A stretch of DNA of 41,381 nucleotides from Fimenecus sp045655645 (GTDB taxonomy: Bacteria > Bacillota > Clostridia > Oscillospirales > Acutalibacteraceae). Shown one piece after another: positions 32,373 to 40,203 of this stretch. Below the pieces are notes generated by a model. It did no database searches. It saw only the letters and a program-made list of their open reading frames with translations, and was not told where the DNA came from. Where the stretch lies: positions 1 through 41,381 of the forward strand of contig JAZOPS010000040.1 of NCBI GenBank assembly GCA_045655645.1, given 5' to 3'. How positions within the stretch are numbered: position 1 is the stretch's first letter; each line of letters opens with the position of its first letter. The position numbers were made by a program, and so were the translations under genes.

Positions 32373-34013
32373 TTATTTATCCTCCTCAATATTCACACCA
32401 AGTTGTTTTGCCTTTGACACAAGGTCAGAAAGGGGATTTTTTGGTGCTTCTTCTTGCTTGTTGTTATAAACTGCAAGGGTATAATTTTTGCCGGTTACAT
32501 CTAAAACCGCTTGTTTTATAATCTTTGAATATTCACCAGTTTTAAGATACATTTCAAGAACAGGTGAACCTTTGATTAACAAATATTTATCCTGATGCAC
32601 AAATGCGCTTGAACCTGAAAGCATAACTATAAGGCTCTTATCATTTTCATAAAGTTTATCAAGAACTTCAGGCCATCTGTCAAAAGCGACTGTACCCATT
32701 TGTTGTGGAGCGGGTTGCACTTTTTCTTCCTTAACAGGTGGGGGAGCAACCTTTTCTTCTTGATTTGGTTCGATTTTTGGCTCAGGCTTCGTTTCAGGAA
32801 CTTTAACTTCTTCTTTTGGCTCTTCTTTAACAGGAGCTGCAGCAGGCTCTGCCTTAACCTGAATGTTACCTGATTTTACTGCATTTTCTAATTCACTGAG
32901 TCTGCGAAGAATCGCGTTAATATCTGTATCAAGACTTGGTGTGCAAAGTCTGATAATGCAAAGCTCTGCACTTGTTCTTCTGTTTGCACCTTGTTTCATG
33001 GTTGAAGCAGATGCTGTGAGAATATCAATGCAAGACATAATAGTTGCAAGAGTTGTTTTTTCACTCTGTTGACGAATTATATCAATTTCGCCCTGTGAAC
33101 AGATAATCATACTCTCAAAATTTTTAACGGCTTTTGAAACCATAAGATTTCTGAAATGGCTTGTAAGCTCTGTAATAAGACGCTCCATATCGCAAGAATC
33201 GTTATAAAGTCTGTCAACGATTTCAAGTGCTTTTGCAGGATTTTTCTCGATAATTGAATCGCAAAGTTCAAAAATGTATTCGCGACCTGCAAGGCCCGCA
33301 CTTTTTGCAACTGCCGTTGAGTCGATAACACCTTCAACTGATGAACATCTGTCTAAAAGCGAGAGTGCGTCACGCATTGCACCATCTGCAATACGGGCAA
33401 TGAGCATTGCACCGTCATCTGCAAGTGTAAGATTTTCTTTTACTGCAACTTCTTTGAGTCTCTCTGCAATTGATTCAGGTTCGATTCGTTTGAAATCAAA
33501 ACGCTGACAACGAGAGAGAATAGTTGAAGGAAGTTTGTGAACTTCTGTTGTTGCAAGAATAAAAATAACATGAGCAGGTGGCTCTTCAAGAGTTTTGAGA
33601 AGTGCATTGAATGCACCGATTGAGAGCATGTGAACTTCGTCGATAATATAAACTCTGTATTTTGCATTAGCAGGTGTAAAGTTTGCTTCTTCTCTCAAAT
33701 CACGAATATTATCAACACCATTGTTTGATGCAGCGTCGATTTCGATAATATCAAGAATTGAACCGTTGTCTATTCCGCGACAAATTTCGCATTCGTTACA
33801 AGGATTTCCGTCAATTGGGTTAAGACAGTTAACTGCTTTTGAAAGAATTTTTGCACAAGAGGTTTTACCTGTACCACGAGAACCTGTGAAAAGATAAGCA
33901 TGGCTTGTTTTGCCAGATTTCACAGCATTTTCAAGTGTTTTTGTAATGTGCTCCTGGCCGACAACGCTTGTAAATGTTGACGGACGGTATTTTCGATAAA
34001 ACGCACGGTACAT
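32373..34013 (-). CDS. dnaX: DNA polymerase III subunit gamma/tau
   Basis: Clamp-loader ATPase subunit of the replicative polymerase. 546 residues: N-terminal YRKYRPSTFTSVVGQEH, Walker A G44SRGTGKT51, zinc-binding C63, C72, C75 and C78, Walker B with DEVHMLS, SRC in LSRCQRFDF, and the clamp-loader collar. A Pro/Glu/Lys-rich linker at about 385-435 leads to the C-terminal region. AGGGGG precedes the ATG. Immediately downstream of the SRP RNA gene, as in Bacillus; ebfC starts within one base of its stop codon. Confidence 0.96.
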   Translation of the reverse strand: MYRAFYRKYRPSTFTSVVGQEHITKTLENAVKSGKTSHAYLFTGSRGTGKTSCAKILSKAVNCLNPIDGNPCNECEICRGIDNGSILDIIEIDAASNNGVDNIRDLREEANFTPANAKYRVYIIDEVHMLSIGAFNALLKTLEEPPAHVIFILATTEVHKLPSTILSRCQRFDFKRIEPESIAERLKEVAVKENLTLADDGAMLIARIADGAMRDALSLLDRCSSVEGVIDSTAVAKSAGLAGREYIFELCDSIIEKNPAKALEIVDRLYNDSCDMERLITELTSHFRNLMVSKAVKNFESMIICSQGEIDIIRQQSEKTTLATIMSCIDILTASASTMKQGANRRTSAELCIIRLCTPSLDTDINAILRRLSELENAVKSGNIQVKAEPAAAPVKEEPKEEVKVPETKPEPKIEPNQEEKVAPPPVKEEKVQPAPQQMGTVAFDRWPEVLDKLYENDKSLIVMLSGSSAFVHQDKYLLIKGSPVLEMYLKTGEYSKIIKQAVLDVTGKNYTLAVYNNKQEEAPKNPLSDLVSKAKQLGVNIEEDK

Positions 34014-34029
34014 AAAATTCCCCCTTGCT

Positions 34030-34057
34030 AAAAAATGTGCCTTAACTCAGTCATGTG
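34030..34057 (-). terminator. Terminal helix of SRP RNA followed by a T-tract
   Basis: The 3' strand of the terminal SRP RNA helix ends in TTAAGGCACA and is followed on the minus strand by TTTTTT (A-run 34030-34035 on plus). The long helix plus six U residues should work as an intrinsic terminator. dnaX starts only about 17 bases later, so dnaX would depend on readthrough. Confidence 0.55.
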
Positions 34058-34177
34058 TCGTGCAGGCAGACTGTGGCGCCCGGTGCAAACCGCTTAATGC
34101 TGCTCGGTTCCCCGCCTGACATGGTTCACAGCGCCCCGCCGCACAGGACCCACACGGCACACGACTGAATTAAGGCA
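34038..34177 (-). ncRNA. ffs: Signal recognition particle RNA (small bacterial type)
   Basis: About 140 nt on the minus strand. The Ffh-binding domain is unmistakable at 34099-34120: GTCAGG, then a GGAA tetraloop closed by GG/CC, then AGCAGC. The two ends form a helix of about 19-20 bp (TGCCTTAATTCAGTCGTGTG with CACATGACTGAGTTAAGGCA), with one A-C or G-U irregularity. There is no room for the Alu domain of the 270-nt Bacillus type. Together with Ffh it targets nascent membrane proteins. Exact ends are estimated from the helix. Confidence 0.92.
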
Positions 34178-34196
34178 ATCAGTTATTTACCGACCT

Positions 34197-34225
34197 ATTA
34201 TACTATATAATGCAACTAATTTCAA
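34197..34225 (-). promoter_or_regulatory. Promoter of SRP RNA (and the dnaX operon)
   Basis: On the minus strand, -35 TTGAAA (34220-34225) and perfect -10 TATAAT (34197-34202) with a 17-base spacer, about 20 bases before the mature SRP RNA. Confidence 0.82.
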
Positions 34226-34248
34226 GAGAAAATATATACTATTTTATG

Positions 34249-34277
34249 TTGTGATTATAAAGATTTTGTGATAGAAT
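34249..34277 (+). promoter_or_regulatory. Probable promoter of the GH20 gene
   Basis: -35 TTGTGA (34249-34254) and -10 TAGAAT (34272-34277), 17-base spacer, about 44 bases before the start codon. A second TATAAT at 34285-34290 lacks a clear -35. Confidence 0.55.
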
Positions 34278-34320
34278 AAAATTGTATAATTTTAACATTT
34301 AATCACGGAGGATGAAACGG

Positions 34321-35922
34321 ATGTTTAATATTATCCCACAACCTGTCAGTATTTTGACAAATAGCGATAAAAAAGGGTTTACTCTCCACGCGGGAACAAT
34401 AATTTCACCATATTCTTTTTCAGAAGATTTTGTGAAATTTGTCCGTGAAAATTTCAACAAAAAGATTTGTATTCACGCAGATACAGGCGAAGAGAAATCA
34501 ATTATTCTCACTCTTGACGAAAGTTTTGAATATGATGAGGGATATACTCTCAAATGCGAAAATCGTCGAGTGTATATTAATGCAAAAACCGAAAACGGAT
34601 TGTTTTATGGCTTGCAGACTTTAAAGCAGATGCTTTTGCAAAAAGAAGGCAAGTTGCCATATACAGAGATACTAGATTATCCTCGTTTTTCTTATCGCGG
34701 ATTTATGCTTGATTGCGGTAGATATTTTTATCCCGTTGAAGATGTGAAAAAAATCGTTGACCTTATGGCACTTCACAAGCTCAATGTTTTGCATTGGCAT
34801 TTGACCGAAGACCAAGGCTGGCGAGTTGAGATTAAAAAATATCCACTTCTCACTGAAAAAGGTTCAATGAGAAGTCACACAAATTTCAATCATAAGCCTC
34901 ACGGTGGATATTATACACAAGAAGATATAAAAGAAATTGTCGCTTATTGTCACGAAAGAAAAATCAAAGTGATTCCTGAATTCGATATTCCGGGACACAG
35001 CGTTTCAACCATTTCTTGTTATCCTTATTTATCTTGCCTTGACCGTGATTTAGAAGTTGCAACTCATTGGGGCGTTAAACACGATATTCTTTGTGCAGGT
35101 AAAGAAACAACATATCAATTCGTTTATGATGTGCTTGATGAATTAATTGAACTTTTCCCAGACAAAATTATTCATATCGGTGGCGACGAAGCAGTAAAAA
35201 TGCGTTGGAAGAATTGTCCGCATTGTCAGAAGGCGATTAAAGATAACGGGCTTCGCGATGAAGATGATTTGCAGATGTTCTTTATGGATAAAGTAAATGA
35301 ATATCTTAAATCAAAGGGATATTCATCAGTAATGTGGAGTTATGATAGAATTGAAAACTCAGAAAATTTAAGTGAGGATGTTGCTTGGACTGTCTGCGGA
35401 ATGGGTGACGACACGGAGTTAGTTAAAAACGAACTAAAACGTGGAAGAAAACTTATCAACACTCATTGTTATCCATATTATTTCGATTTTCCTTATGGCT
35501 GGAATACACTTAAAATGGTTTGTGAAGACAATGGTGCATTAACTGATAAAGACGAAGAAACTTGGGGCATTGAAGCGCAGATGTGGACAGAATATGTTCC
35601 AAATATGAAGCGTCTTGAGTTTCTCACATTCCCACGACTTGGAGCAATGGCAGAGAACGCTTGGGCAGAGAAGGGGTATCCATCATTCTCAACATTCCTT
35701 CATAAAGCGCCAACATATTATAATTTGCTTGATGCATATAATGTGAATTATGCGCCACTTAAAAAAGCTTGTCCATCATTCTTCTATAAACACGCGTCGT
35801 CAATCTGGTTTAAACGAAGAGTGTTCCATTGGCAAGGACTACACAATTTAATTGACGATGCAAAAGCAGTTAAAGAAGCAAACAAAATCAAAGCAGACCT
35901 TATTAAAAACGGCAAATGTTAA
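34321..35922 (+). CDS. Glycoside hydrolase family 20 beta-N-acetylhexosaminidase
   Basis: Releases terminal beta-GlcNAc or GalNAc by substrate-assisted catalysis. 533 residues: an N-terminal GH20b domain (about 1-115) and the TIM barrel beginning PRFSYRGFMLDCGRYFYP. The catalytic Asp-Glu pair is in HIGGDEAVK (D289, E290 from this start), and WHLTEDQGWR and the late WGIEAQMWTEYV match the family. No signal peptide, so it acts in the cytoplasm on imported sugars or recycled wall fragments. The ATG at 34321 is chosen because GGAGG lies about 8 bases before it; an ATG at 34312 directly abuts that site. Confidence 0.92.
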   Translation: MFNIIPQPVSILTNSDKKGFTLHAGTIISPYSFSEDFVKFVRENFNKKICIHADTGEEKSIILTLDESFEYDEGYTLKCENRRVYINAKTENGLFYGLQTLKQMLLQKEGKLPYTEILDYPRFSYRGFMLDCGRYFYPVEDVKKIVDLMALHKLNVLHWHLTEDQGWRVEIKKYPLLTEKGSMRSHTNFNHKPHGGYYTQEDIKEIVAYCHERKIKVIPEFDIPGHSVSTISCYPYLSCLDRDLEVATHWGVKHDILCAGKETTYQFVYDVLDELIELFPDKIIHIGGDEAVKMRWKNCPHCQKAIKDNGLRDEDDLQMFFMDKVNEYLKSKGYSSVMWSYDRIENSENLSEDVAWTVCGMGDDTELVKNELKRGRKLINTHCYPYYFDFPYGWNTLKMVCEDNGALTDKDEETWGIEAQMWTEYVPNMKRLEFLTFPRLGAMAENAWAEKGYPSFSTFLHKAPTYYNLLDAYNVNYAPLKKACPSFFYKHASSIWFKRRVFHWQGLHNLIDDAKAVKEANKIKADLIKNGKC

Positions 35923-35954
35923 TTTTTAACTAAGATTAGGGAATTAGTTAAAAA
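35923..35954 (+). promoter_or_regulatory. Inverted repeat before glpK
   Basis: TTTTTAACTAA (35923-35933) and TTAGTTAAAAA (35944-35954) are exact inverted repeats, 11 bp with a 10-base loop, ending 30 bases before the glpK start. It is not followed by a T-tract on the plus strand, so it looks more like an operator or leader structure than a terminator. Function is inference. Confidence 0.4.
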
Positions 35955-35984
35955 ATATCTATTATATATTTGAGGTGTTATACA

Positions 35985-37493
35985 ATGAAAAAATATGTAT
36001 TGGCATTAGACCAAGGAACAACAAGCTCACGCGCAATTCTTTTTGACAAAAAGGGAAATATCTGCTTCAAAGCTCAACACGAGTTTACACAGATTTATCC
36101 ACACACAGGTTGGGTTGAACATAACCCAATGGAAATTCTTTTTTCACAGTTGCAATCTGTTATGGAAGTTATGGCAGAGAGCAAAGCAACTGCAGAAGAT
36201 ATTGCGGCAATTGGCATCACAAATCAGCGTGAAACAACAGTTGTATGGGATAAGTCAACAGGCAAACCTGTTTATAATGCGATTGTTTGGCAATGTAGAA
36301 GAACTGCTGATATGTGTGAAAAAATTAAAGCGGACGAAGAATTGACACAATATATCAAAGACCACACAGGTCTTGTTGTTGACGCATATTTCTCTGCAAC
36401 AAAAATCAAATGGATTCTCGACAATGTTGAGGGCGCAAGAGAATTAGCAGAAAAAGGTCAGCTTCTTTTTGGTACAGTTGAAACATGGCTTATCTGGAAT
36501 TTAACAGGTGGCGCAGTTCACATTACTGACTATTCAAATGCATCAAGAACAATGATTTTTGATGTTGATAAACTTTGCTGGGATAAATATCTTTGCGAAA
36601 AAATTGGTATTCCAATGGCAATGCTTCCTGAAGCAGTTCCATCAAGTAAGGTTTACGGAACAGTTGCAAAGAGTGTTATGGGTATTGAAGATTTGGCAGG
36701 TGTGCCAATTTCTGGCGCAATCGGTGACCAACCTGCAGCGCTTTTTGGTCAAGGTTGTTTCGAAAGTGGTCAAGCAAAGAATACATATGGTACAGGTTGC
36801 TTCTTGCTTATGAATACAGGTGACAAGAGAGTTGAGTCAAAGAATAATCTTGTTACAGGTGTAGCATGGGGTATCGGTGACAAGGTTACTTATGCTATTG
36901 AAGGTTCTGCTTTCAATGCAGGTTCAGTAATCAAGTGGCTTCGTGATGATTTACAGCTTATTCCATCTGCTCGTCGTTGCGACGAATTAGCAGAGAGTGT
37001 TCCAAATTCAAATGGTGTTTATTTTGTTCCTGCATTTACAGGACTTGGCGCACCTTATTGGGATATGTATGCTCGTGGAACAATGGTAGGTCTTACTCGC
37101 GGTGCTAATGCAGCACACATTTGCCGAAGCGTTCTTGAAGCAATTGCATACCAAATGACAGATTTGCTCGAAGCAATGAAACAGGATTCAGATATTGAGC
37201 TTTCAGAACTTCGTGTTGACGGCGGTGCATCAGTAAGTGATATTATGATGCAGATTCAGTCAGATATGATTAGAACAAATGTGAACAGACCTAAGATGGT
37301 TGAAACAACTGCAATTGGCGCGGCTTATCTTGCGGGTCTTGCAACAGGCTTCTGGGAAAGCACAGAAGAAATTGCAAAAATCCGTGAAGTTGATAAGGTT
37401 TTCGAGCCACAGATGGATATTGAAAAACGCGAAAAGAGATATCGTGGATGGCTTCGCGCAGTTGAACGCTCAAGAGATTGGGTTGAACACTAA
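35985..37493 (+). CDS. glpK: Glycerol kinase GlpK
   Basis: ATP-dependent phosphorylation of glycerol to glycerol-3-phosphate; cytoplasmic. 502 residues, standard. FGGY-family signatures: DQGTTSSRAILFD at the N terminus, GDQPAALFGQGCF, KNTYGTGCFLLMNTG and ELRVDGGASVSD. The ATG at 35985 has GAGGTG upstream; a longer frame from TTG at 35970 would include the ribosome site and is rejected. The stop overlaps the ATG of the next gene (TAATG). Confidence 0.97.
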   Translation: MKKYVLALDQGTTSSRAILFDKKGNICFKAQHEFTQIYPHTGWVEHNPMEILFSQLQSVMEVMAESKATAEDIAAIGITNQRETTVVWDKSTGKPVYNAIVWQCRRTADMCEKIKADEELTQYIKDHTGLVVDAYFSATKIKWILDNVEGARELAEKGQLLFGTVETWLIWNLTGGAVHITDYSNASRTMIFDVDKLCWDKYLCEKIGIPMAMLPEAVPSSKVYGTVAKSVMGIEDLAGVPISGAIGDQPAALFGQGCFESGQAKNTYGTGCFLLMNTGDKRVESKNNLVTGVAWGIGDKVTYAIEGSAFNAGSVIKWLRDDLQLIPSARRCDELAESVPNSNGVYFVPAFTGLGAPYWDMYARGTMVGLTRGANAAHICRSVLEAIAYQMTDLLEAMKQDSDIELSELRVDGGASVSDIMMQIQSDMIRTNVNRPKMVETTAIGAAYLAGLATGFWESTEEIAKIREVDKVFEPQMDIEKREKRYRGWLRAVERSRDWVEH

Positions 37494-37768
37494 TGGCAAA
37501 AATTTTAATGTTTCGTACACCCGAAAAGCTTATAGACCATTTTCTCGAACATGGTGAGGCTACTAGGTGTGATTCGGCAGAAGAATATCTTATCAAAGCA
37601 AATGCGGTGATACAGAATCTTGATGCGAAATCGAAATATGAAACAGACGAAAACGATAATGATAAAATTTACTATCTCTCTCAAACGGGGGAGATAGTAT
37701 TCGTATCAATGGATGGATATATTAGAACATATTTTATTGCTGACGACGAATATTTTGAGCGTCAGTAA
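37493..37768 (+). CDS. Small protein resembling phage/polymorphic-toxin BECR nuclease domains
   Basis: 91 residues. Pattern: HFLEHG (16-21), SAEEYLIKANAVI (28-40), then YYL and VFVSMDGYIRTYF (69-81) and YFERQ at the C terminus. In my recollection this pattern resembles the barnase/EndoU/colicin/RelE-like (BECR) ribonuclease domains at the C termini of phage and secreted toxins in Firmicutes, and short free-standing relatives. Candidate polar residues are H20, S72, R78 and T79. No immunity or antitoxin gene is recognisable next to it. Its ATG overlaps the glpK stop by one base, so it is translated by coupling with glpK. It may be a harmless domesticated relative; activity is inference. Confidence 0.6.
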   Translation: MAKILMFRTPEKLIDHFLEHGEATRCDSAEEYLIKANAVIQNLDAKSKYETDENDNDKIYYLSQTGEIVFVSMDGYIRTYFIADDEYFERQ

Positions 37769-37783
37769 GTGGGAGCAAAGCAA

Positions 37784-38956
37784 ATGGATTACGCAAAAGA
37801 GAGTTTAAAACTTCATTATGAGTGGCAAGGCAAAATTGAAATAAAAACAAGGGCAAAGGCAAATGATAAAGAGTCTTTGTCTTTGGCTTATACCCCCGGT
37901 GTAGCCGAGCCTTGTCTTGAAATTCAAAAAGATATTAATAAATCTTATGAACTCACTCGTCGTTGGAATACGGTTGCCGTTGTAACTGATGGCACAGCTG
38001 TTTTGGGGCTCGGCGATATTGGTCCTGAAGCTGGAATGCCTGTTATGGAAGGCAAGTGCGTCCTATTCAAAGAATTTGGTGGAGTTGACGCTATTCCACT
38101 TTGCGTAAGAAGTAAAGATGTTGACGAAATCGTTAATTGTATCTCTCTTTTGGGTGGTAGCTTCGGCGGTATTAACCTTGAAGATATTGCAGCTCCCCGT
38201 TGTTTTGAAATTGAAAGAAAATTAAAAGAAAAACTGGATATTCCTGTTTTTCACGACGACCAACACGGCACAGCAGTTGTTGTTGGGGCAGCAGTAACAA
38301 ATGCACTTCGTCTTGTTAACAAGAAAATTGAGAATTGTACAGTTGTTTTTAGCGGTGCAGGCGCTGCGGGCATTGCAATTGCAAAACTCATATATCAGAT
38401 GGGTGCAGGGAATATTATAATGTGCGACAAAATGGGTGTTCTTTGCATTGGCGAAGATTGGATGAACCCTGCACAAGCACAAATGGCAGAAATCACAAAC
38501 AAAAATCATATAAAAGGTACACTTGCAGACGTATTAAAGGGTGCAGATATTTTTATCGGTGTTTCAGCACCAAATATTGTTACAGAAGAAATGGTTAAAT
38601 CAATGGCAGATAATGCTGTTGTGTTCCCAATGGCAAATCCTGTGCCTGAAATTATGCCTGATAAAGCAAAAAATGCTGGGGCAAAGGTCGTTGGCACGGG
38701 TAGAAGTGACTATCCTAACCAGATTAATAATGTGCTTGCATTCCCCGGTATATTCCGTGGTGCTCTTGATTGCAGAGCAAGTGATATTAATGAAGAAATG
38801 AAAATTGCGGCGGCAAAAGCAATCGCTTCTCTTGTAAGTGACGAAGAATTGAACGAAGATTATATTCTCCCTAAAGCATTTGACGAAAGAGTGGGTACAA
38901 CTGTGGCAAAAGCAGTTGTGGAAGCTGCAAAACAAAGCGGAGTTGCAAGAATATGA
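37784..38956 (+). CDS. NAD(P)-dependent malic enzyme
   Basis: Oxidative decarboxylation of malate to pyruvate and CO2. 390 residues, the short bacterial form without the phosphotransacetylase-like C-terminal domain. Motifs: LAYTPGVAEPC, VVTDGTAVLGLGDIGPEAGMPVMEGK, metal/substrate VFHDDQHGTAVV and nucleotide-binding FSGAGAAGIAIAKL. Coenzyme preference is not decidable by eye. The ATG at 37784 has GGGAG about 8 bases upstream; the GTG at 37769 directly after the previous stop is less likely. Its stop overlaps the next ATG (ATGA). Confidence 0.95.
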   Translation: MDYAKESLKLHYEWQGKIEIKTRAKANDKESLSLAYTPGVAEPCLEIQKDINKSYELTRRWNTVAVVTDGTAVLGLGDIGPEAGMPVMEGKCVLFKEFGGVDAIPLCVRSKDVDEIVNCISLLGGSFGGINLEDIAAPRCFEIERKLKEKLDIPVFHDDQHGTAVVVGAAVTNALRLVNKKIENCTVVFSGAGAAGIAIAKLIYQMGAGNIIMCDKMGVLCIGEDWMNPAQAQMAEITNKNHIKGTLADVLKGADIFIGVSAPNIVTEEMVKSMADNAVVFPMANPVPEIMPDKAKNAGAKVVGTGRSDYPNQINNVLAFPGIFRGALDCRASDINEEMKIAAAKAIASLVSDEELNEDYILPKAFDERVGTTVAKAVVEAAKQSGVARI

Positions 38957-39417
38957 AAAAAGTGTATGAAAACTCTGCTGAATATCGAGAAGTCCCACAA
39001 ATGACTAGGTCGGAATATGTAAAAGAATATACAGAAATAACAGCGCATTTTGAAAAAGAAAGAGTCAAAGAGCGTAAGTTTCTTCCGTTATATATTGTTT
39101 TTGCAATATTGAATATAGCGTTGATTGTGTACTTGCTTGTAAGTAACTATTTTACTGCGTTGTTGGTAGTGTCGGCACTTAATGGTGGTACGCTTCTTTT
39201 AGGGAGAAGCAGATTTTCTAGAAGAACAACATATCATAGCTATGGAAAACGAGTAAAAGCAGGTTGGATGATGACTTTTGGAATGATTGTTTTTCCTTTG
39301 GGAAGTTTGTTTAATAGGATTAAACAGTTAGATAAAGCCGAAAAAAGATTAATTGATGATTTGGAAGAAAGAAAAAAACAATGCATAATGTTAAACACTT
39401 ATAGTGCAGAGGAGTAA
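38953..39417 (+). CDS. Membrane protein, tandem paralog A
   Basis: 154 residues. N-terminal cytoplasmic helix starting MTRSEYVKEYTEITAHFEKE (17-36), hydrophobic segments at about 44-65, 67-84 and 107-124, then a charged C-terminal helix with DLEERKKQCIMLNTYSAEE. The next gene has the same N-terminal MTRxxYxxxYxxI...FEKE block and the same C-terminal LExxKKxxxxLxTYxA block, so the two are diverged duplicates. The ATG overlaps the stop of the malic enzyme (4 bases), so it is in that transcript. Family unknown to me. Confidence 0.75.
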   Translation: MKKVYENSAEYREVPQMTRSEYVKEYTEITAHFEKERVKERKFLPLYIVFAILNIALIVYLLVSNYFTALLVVSALNGGTLLLGRSRFSRRTTYHSYGKRVKAGWMMTFGMIVFPLGSLFNRIKQLDKAEKRLIDDLEERKKQCIMLNTYSAEE

Positions 39418-39422
39418 TTAAT

Positions 39423-40007
39423 ATGGAAAGAAAGGACATTTCACAGGATTACAACTCAATATTTGACCAGAACAATTCGAATTTTCTTGAAGAAGATAAT
39501 ATGAATCGTGATTATCTTCAAATGATTTATAATGATGATATGGATTCACTTAACAAAGAAATTCGAATGACCCGCACTCAATATTATCAAAAGTATCAGA
39601 AGATAGTGGATGATTTTGAAAAAGAAATAAAAATATATAAAAAGAATCTGAAGATTTTCACAATAATAATGTTGGTCTTTGTAGGATTTGGATTATTCAG
39701 CCTTTATATGTCACTTGATTTTCATGATTTATATAGAGAGGCATATAGAGATATTGTATTCAGCACATTGGAAACAGGTAGCGATAATGACCAAGAAGTT
39801 GCCGAATATATTCGTATGGGAATTGCAGCATTTGGGACAACTGCAACAATTTCGTTGTTGGTAGGTTTCTCTGAATTTGCCTTTTTTGGCGGAGGAACAA
39901 TTAAGCATATTTACAGATTAAATAAAAATCGTCAGAGAGCCCTAAATCGTCTTGAGGATATGAAAAAAGAACATATGCTTTTAGGCACTTATGACGCAAG
40001 TAAATAA
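39423..40007 (+). CDS. Membrane protein, tandem paralog B
   Basis: 194 residues. An extra N-terminal acidic, Asn-rich stretch of about 45 residues precedes the shared MTRTQYYQKYQKIVDDFEKE block (49-68). Membrane segments at about 76-97 and 133-158, with a loop of about 35 residues between them that is absent in paralog A. The C-terminal RLEDMKKEHMLLGTYDASK repeats paralog A's ending. Follows paralog A after 5 bases with GAGGAG at the end of the first gene. Codon use is more AT-rich (many AGA, TTA, ATA) than in neighbouring metabolic genes. No function known. Confidence 0.75.
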   Translation: MERKDISQDYNSIFDQNNSNFLEEDNMNRDYLQMIYNDDMDSLNKEIRMTRTQYYQKYQKIVDDFEKEIKIYKKNLKIFTIIMLVFVGFGLFSLYMSLDFHDLYREAYRDIVFSTLETGSDNDQEVAEYIRMGIAAFGTTATISLLVGFSEFAFFGGGTIKHIYRLNKNRQRALNRLEDMKKEHMLLGTYDASK

Positions 40008-40033
40008 ATATTAGACTAATTGTGATTCACTGG

Positions 40034-40115
40034 TGTAGGGAACGATGTCCACATCGTCCCGTTGTAGTTTGATTGCATACTTTGGAACGGGCGGATGTGG
40101 GCATCCGCCCCTACA
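40034..40115. repeat. Palindromic MITE-like repeat
   Basis: 82 bases bounded by inverted repeats TGTAGGG (40034-40040) and CCCTACA (40109-40115). It contains two strong hairpins: 40038-40048 with 40051-40060 (10 bp, one bulge, CGATGT-cc-ACATCG core) and 40089-40097 with 40102-40110 (9 bp, GGGCGGATG/CATCCGCCC). It is GC-rich relative to its AT-rich surroundings. It has no coding capacity. Similar GGGCGGATG...CATCCGCCCCTACA sequences are, in my recollection, dispersed in gut Clostridia genomes. Confidence 0.7.
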
Positions 40116-40151
40116 TTTTACAAGACTTTTAAATTATTTTACAAAAACCAC

Positions 40152-40182
40152 TTGACTATAAACCTTGTTTATACTTTATACT
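40152..40182 (+). promoter_or_regulatory. MerR-type promoter/operator with 19-bp spacer
   Basis: -35 TTGACT (40152-40157) and -10 TATACT (40177-40182) are separated by 19 bases, the over-long spacing characteristic of MerR-family-regulated promoters. The spacer region contains a perfect dyad TATAAAC-CTT-GTTTATA (40157-40173). It lies 22 bases before the merR-like start codon, which suggests autoregulation. Confidence 0.85.
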
Positions 40183-40203
40183 GAAAGCGAAAGGAGAGAT
40201 TTT

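Noticed and set aside
32372..32389. TTG start giving ebfC six extra residues
   Set aside because: The extra codons are the AGGAGG ribosome site itself; the ATG at 32371 is correctly spaced.
37493..38956. A toxin-antitoxin module formed by the BECR-like gene and a neighbour
   Set aside because: Both neighbours are ordinary metabolic genes (glpK and malic enzyme); no small antitoxin-like frame is present.
40165..40203. Upstream ATG extending the MerR-like protein by 13 residues
   Set aside because: It lies within the promoter spacer, upstream of any possible transcript start, and AAAGGAG precedes the ATG at 40204.
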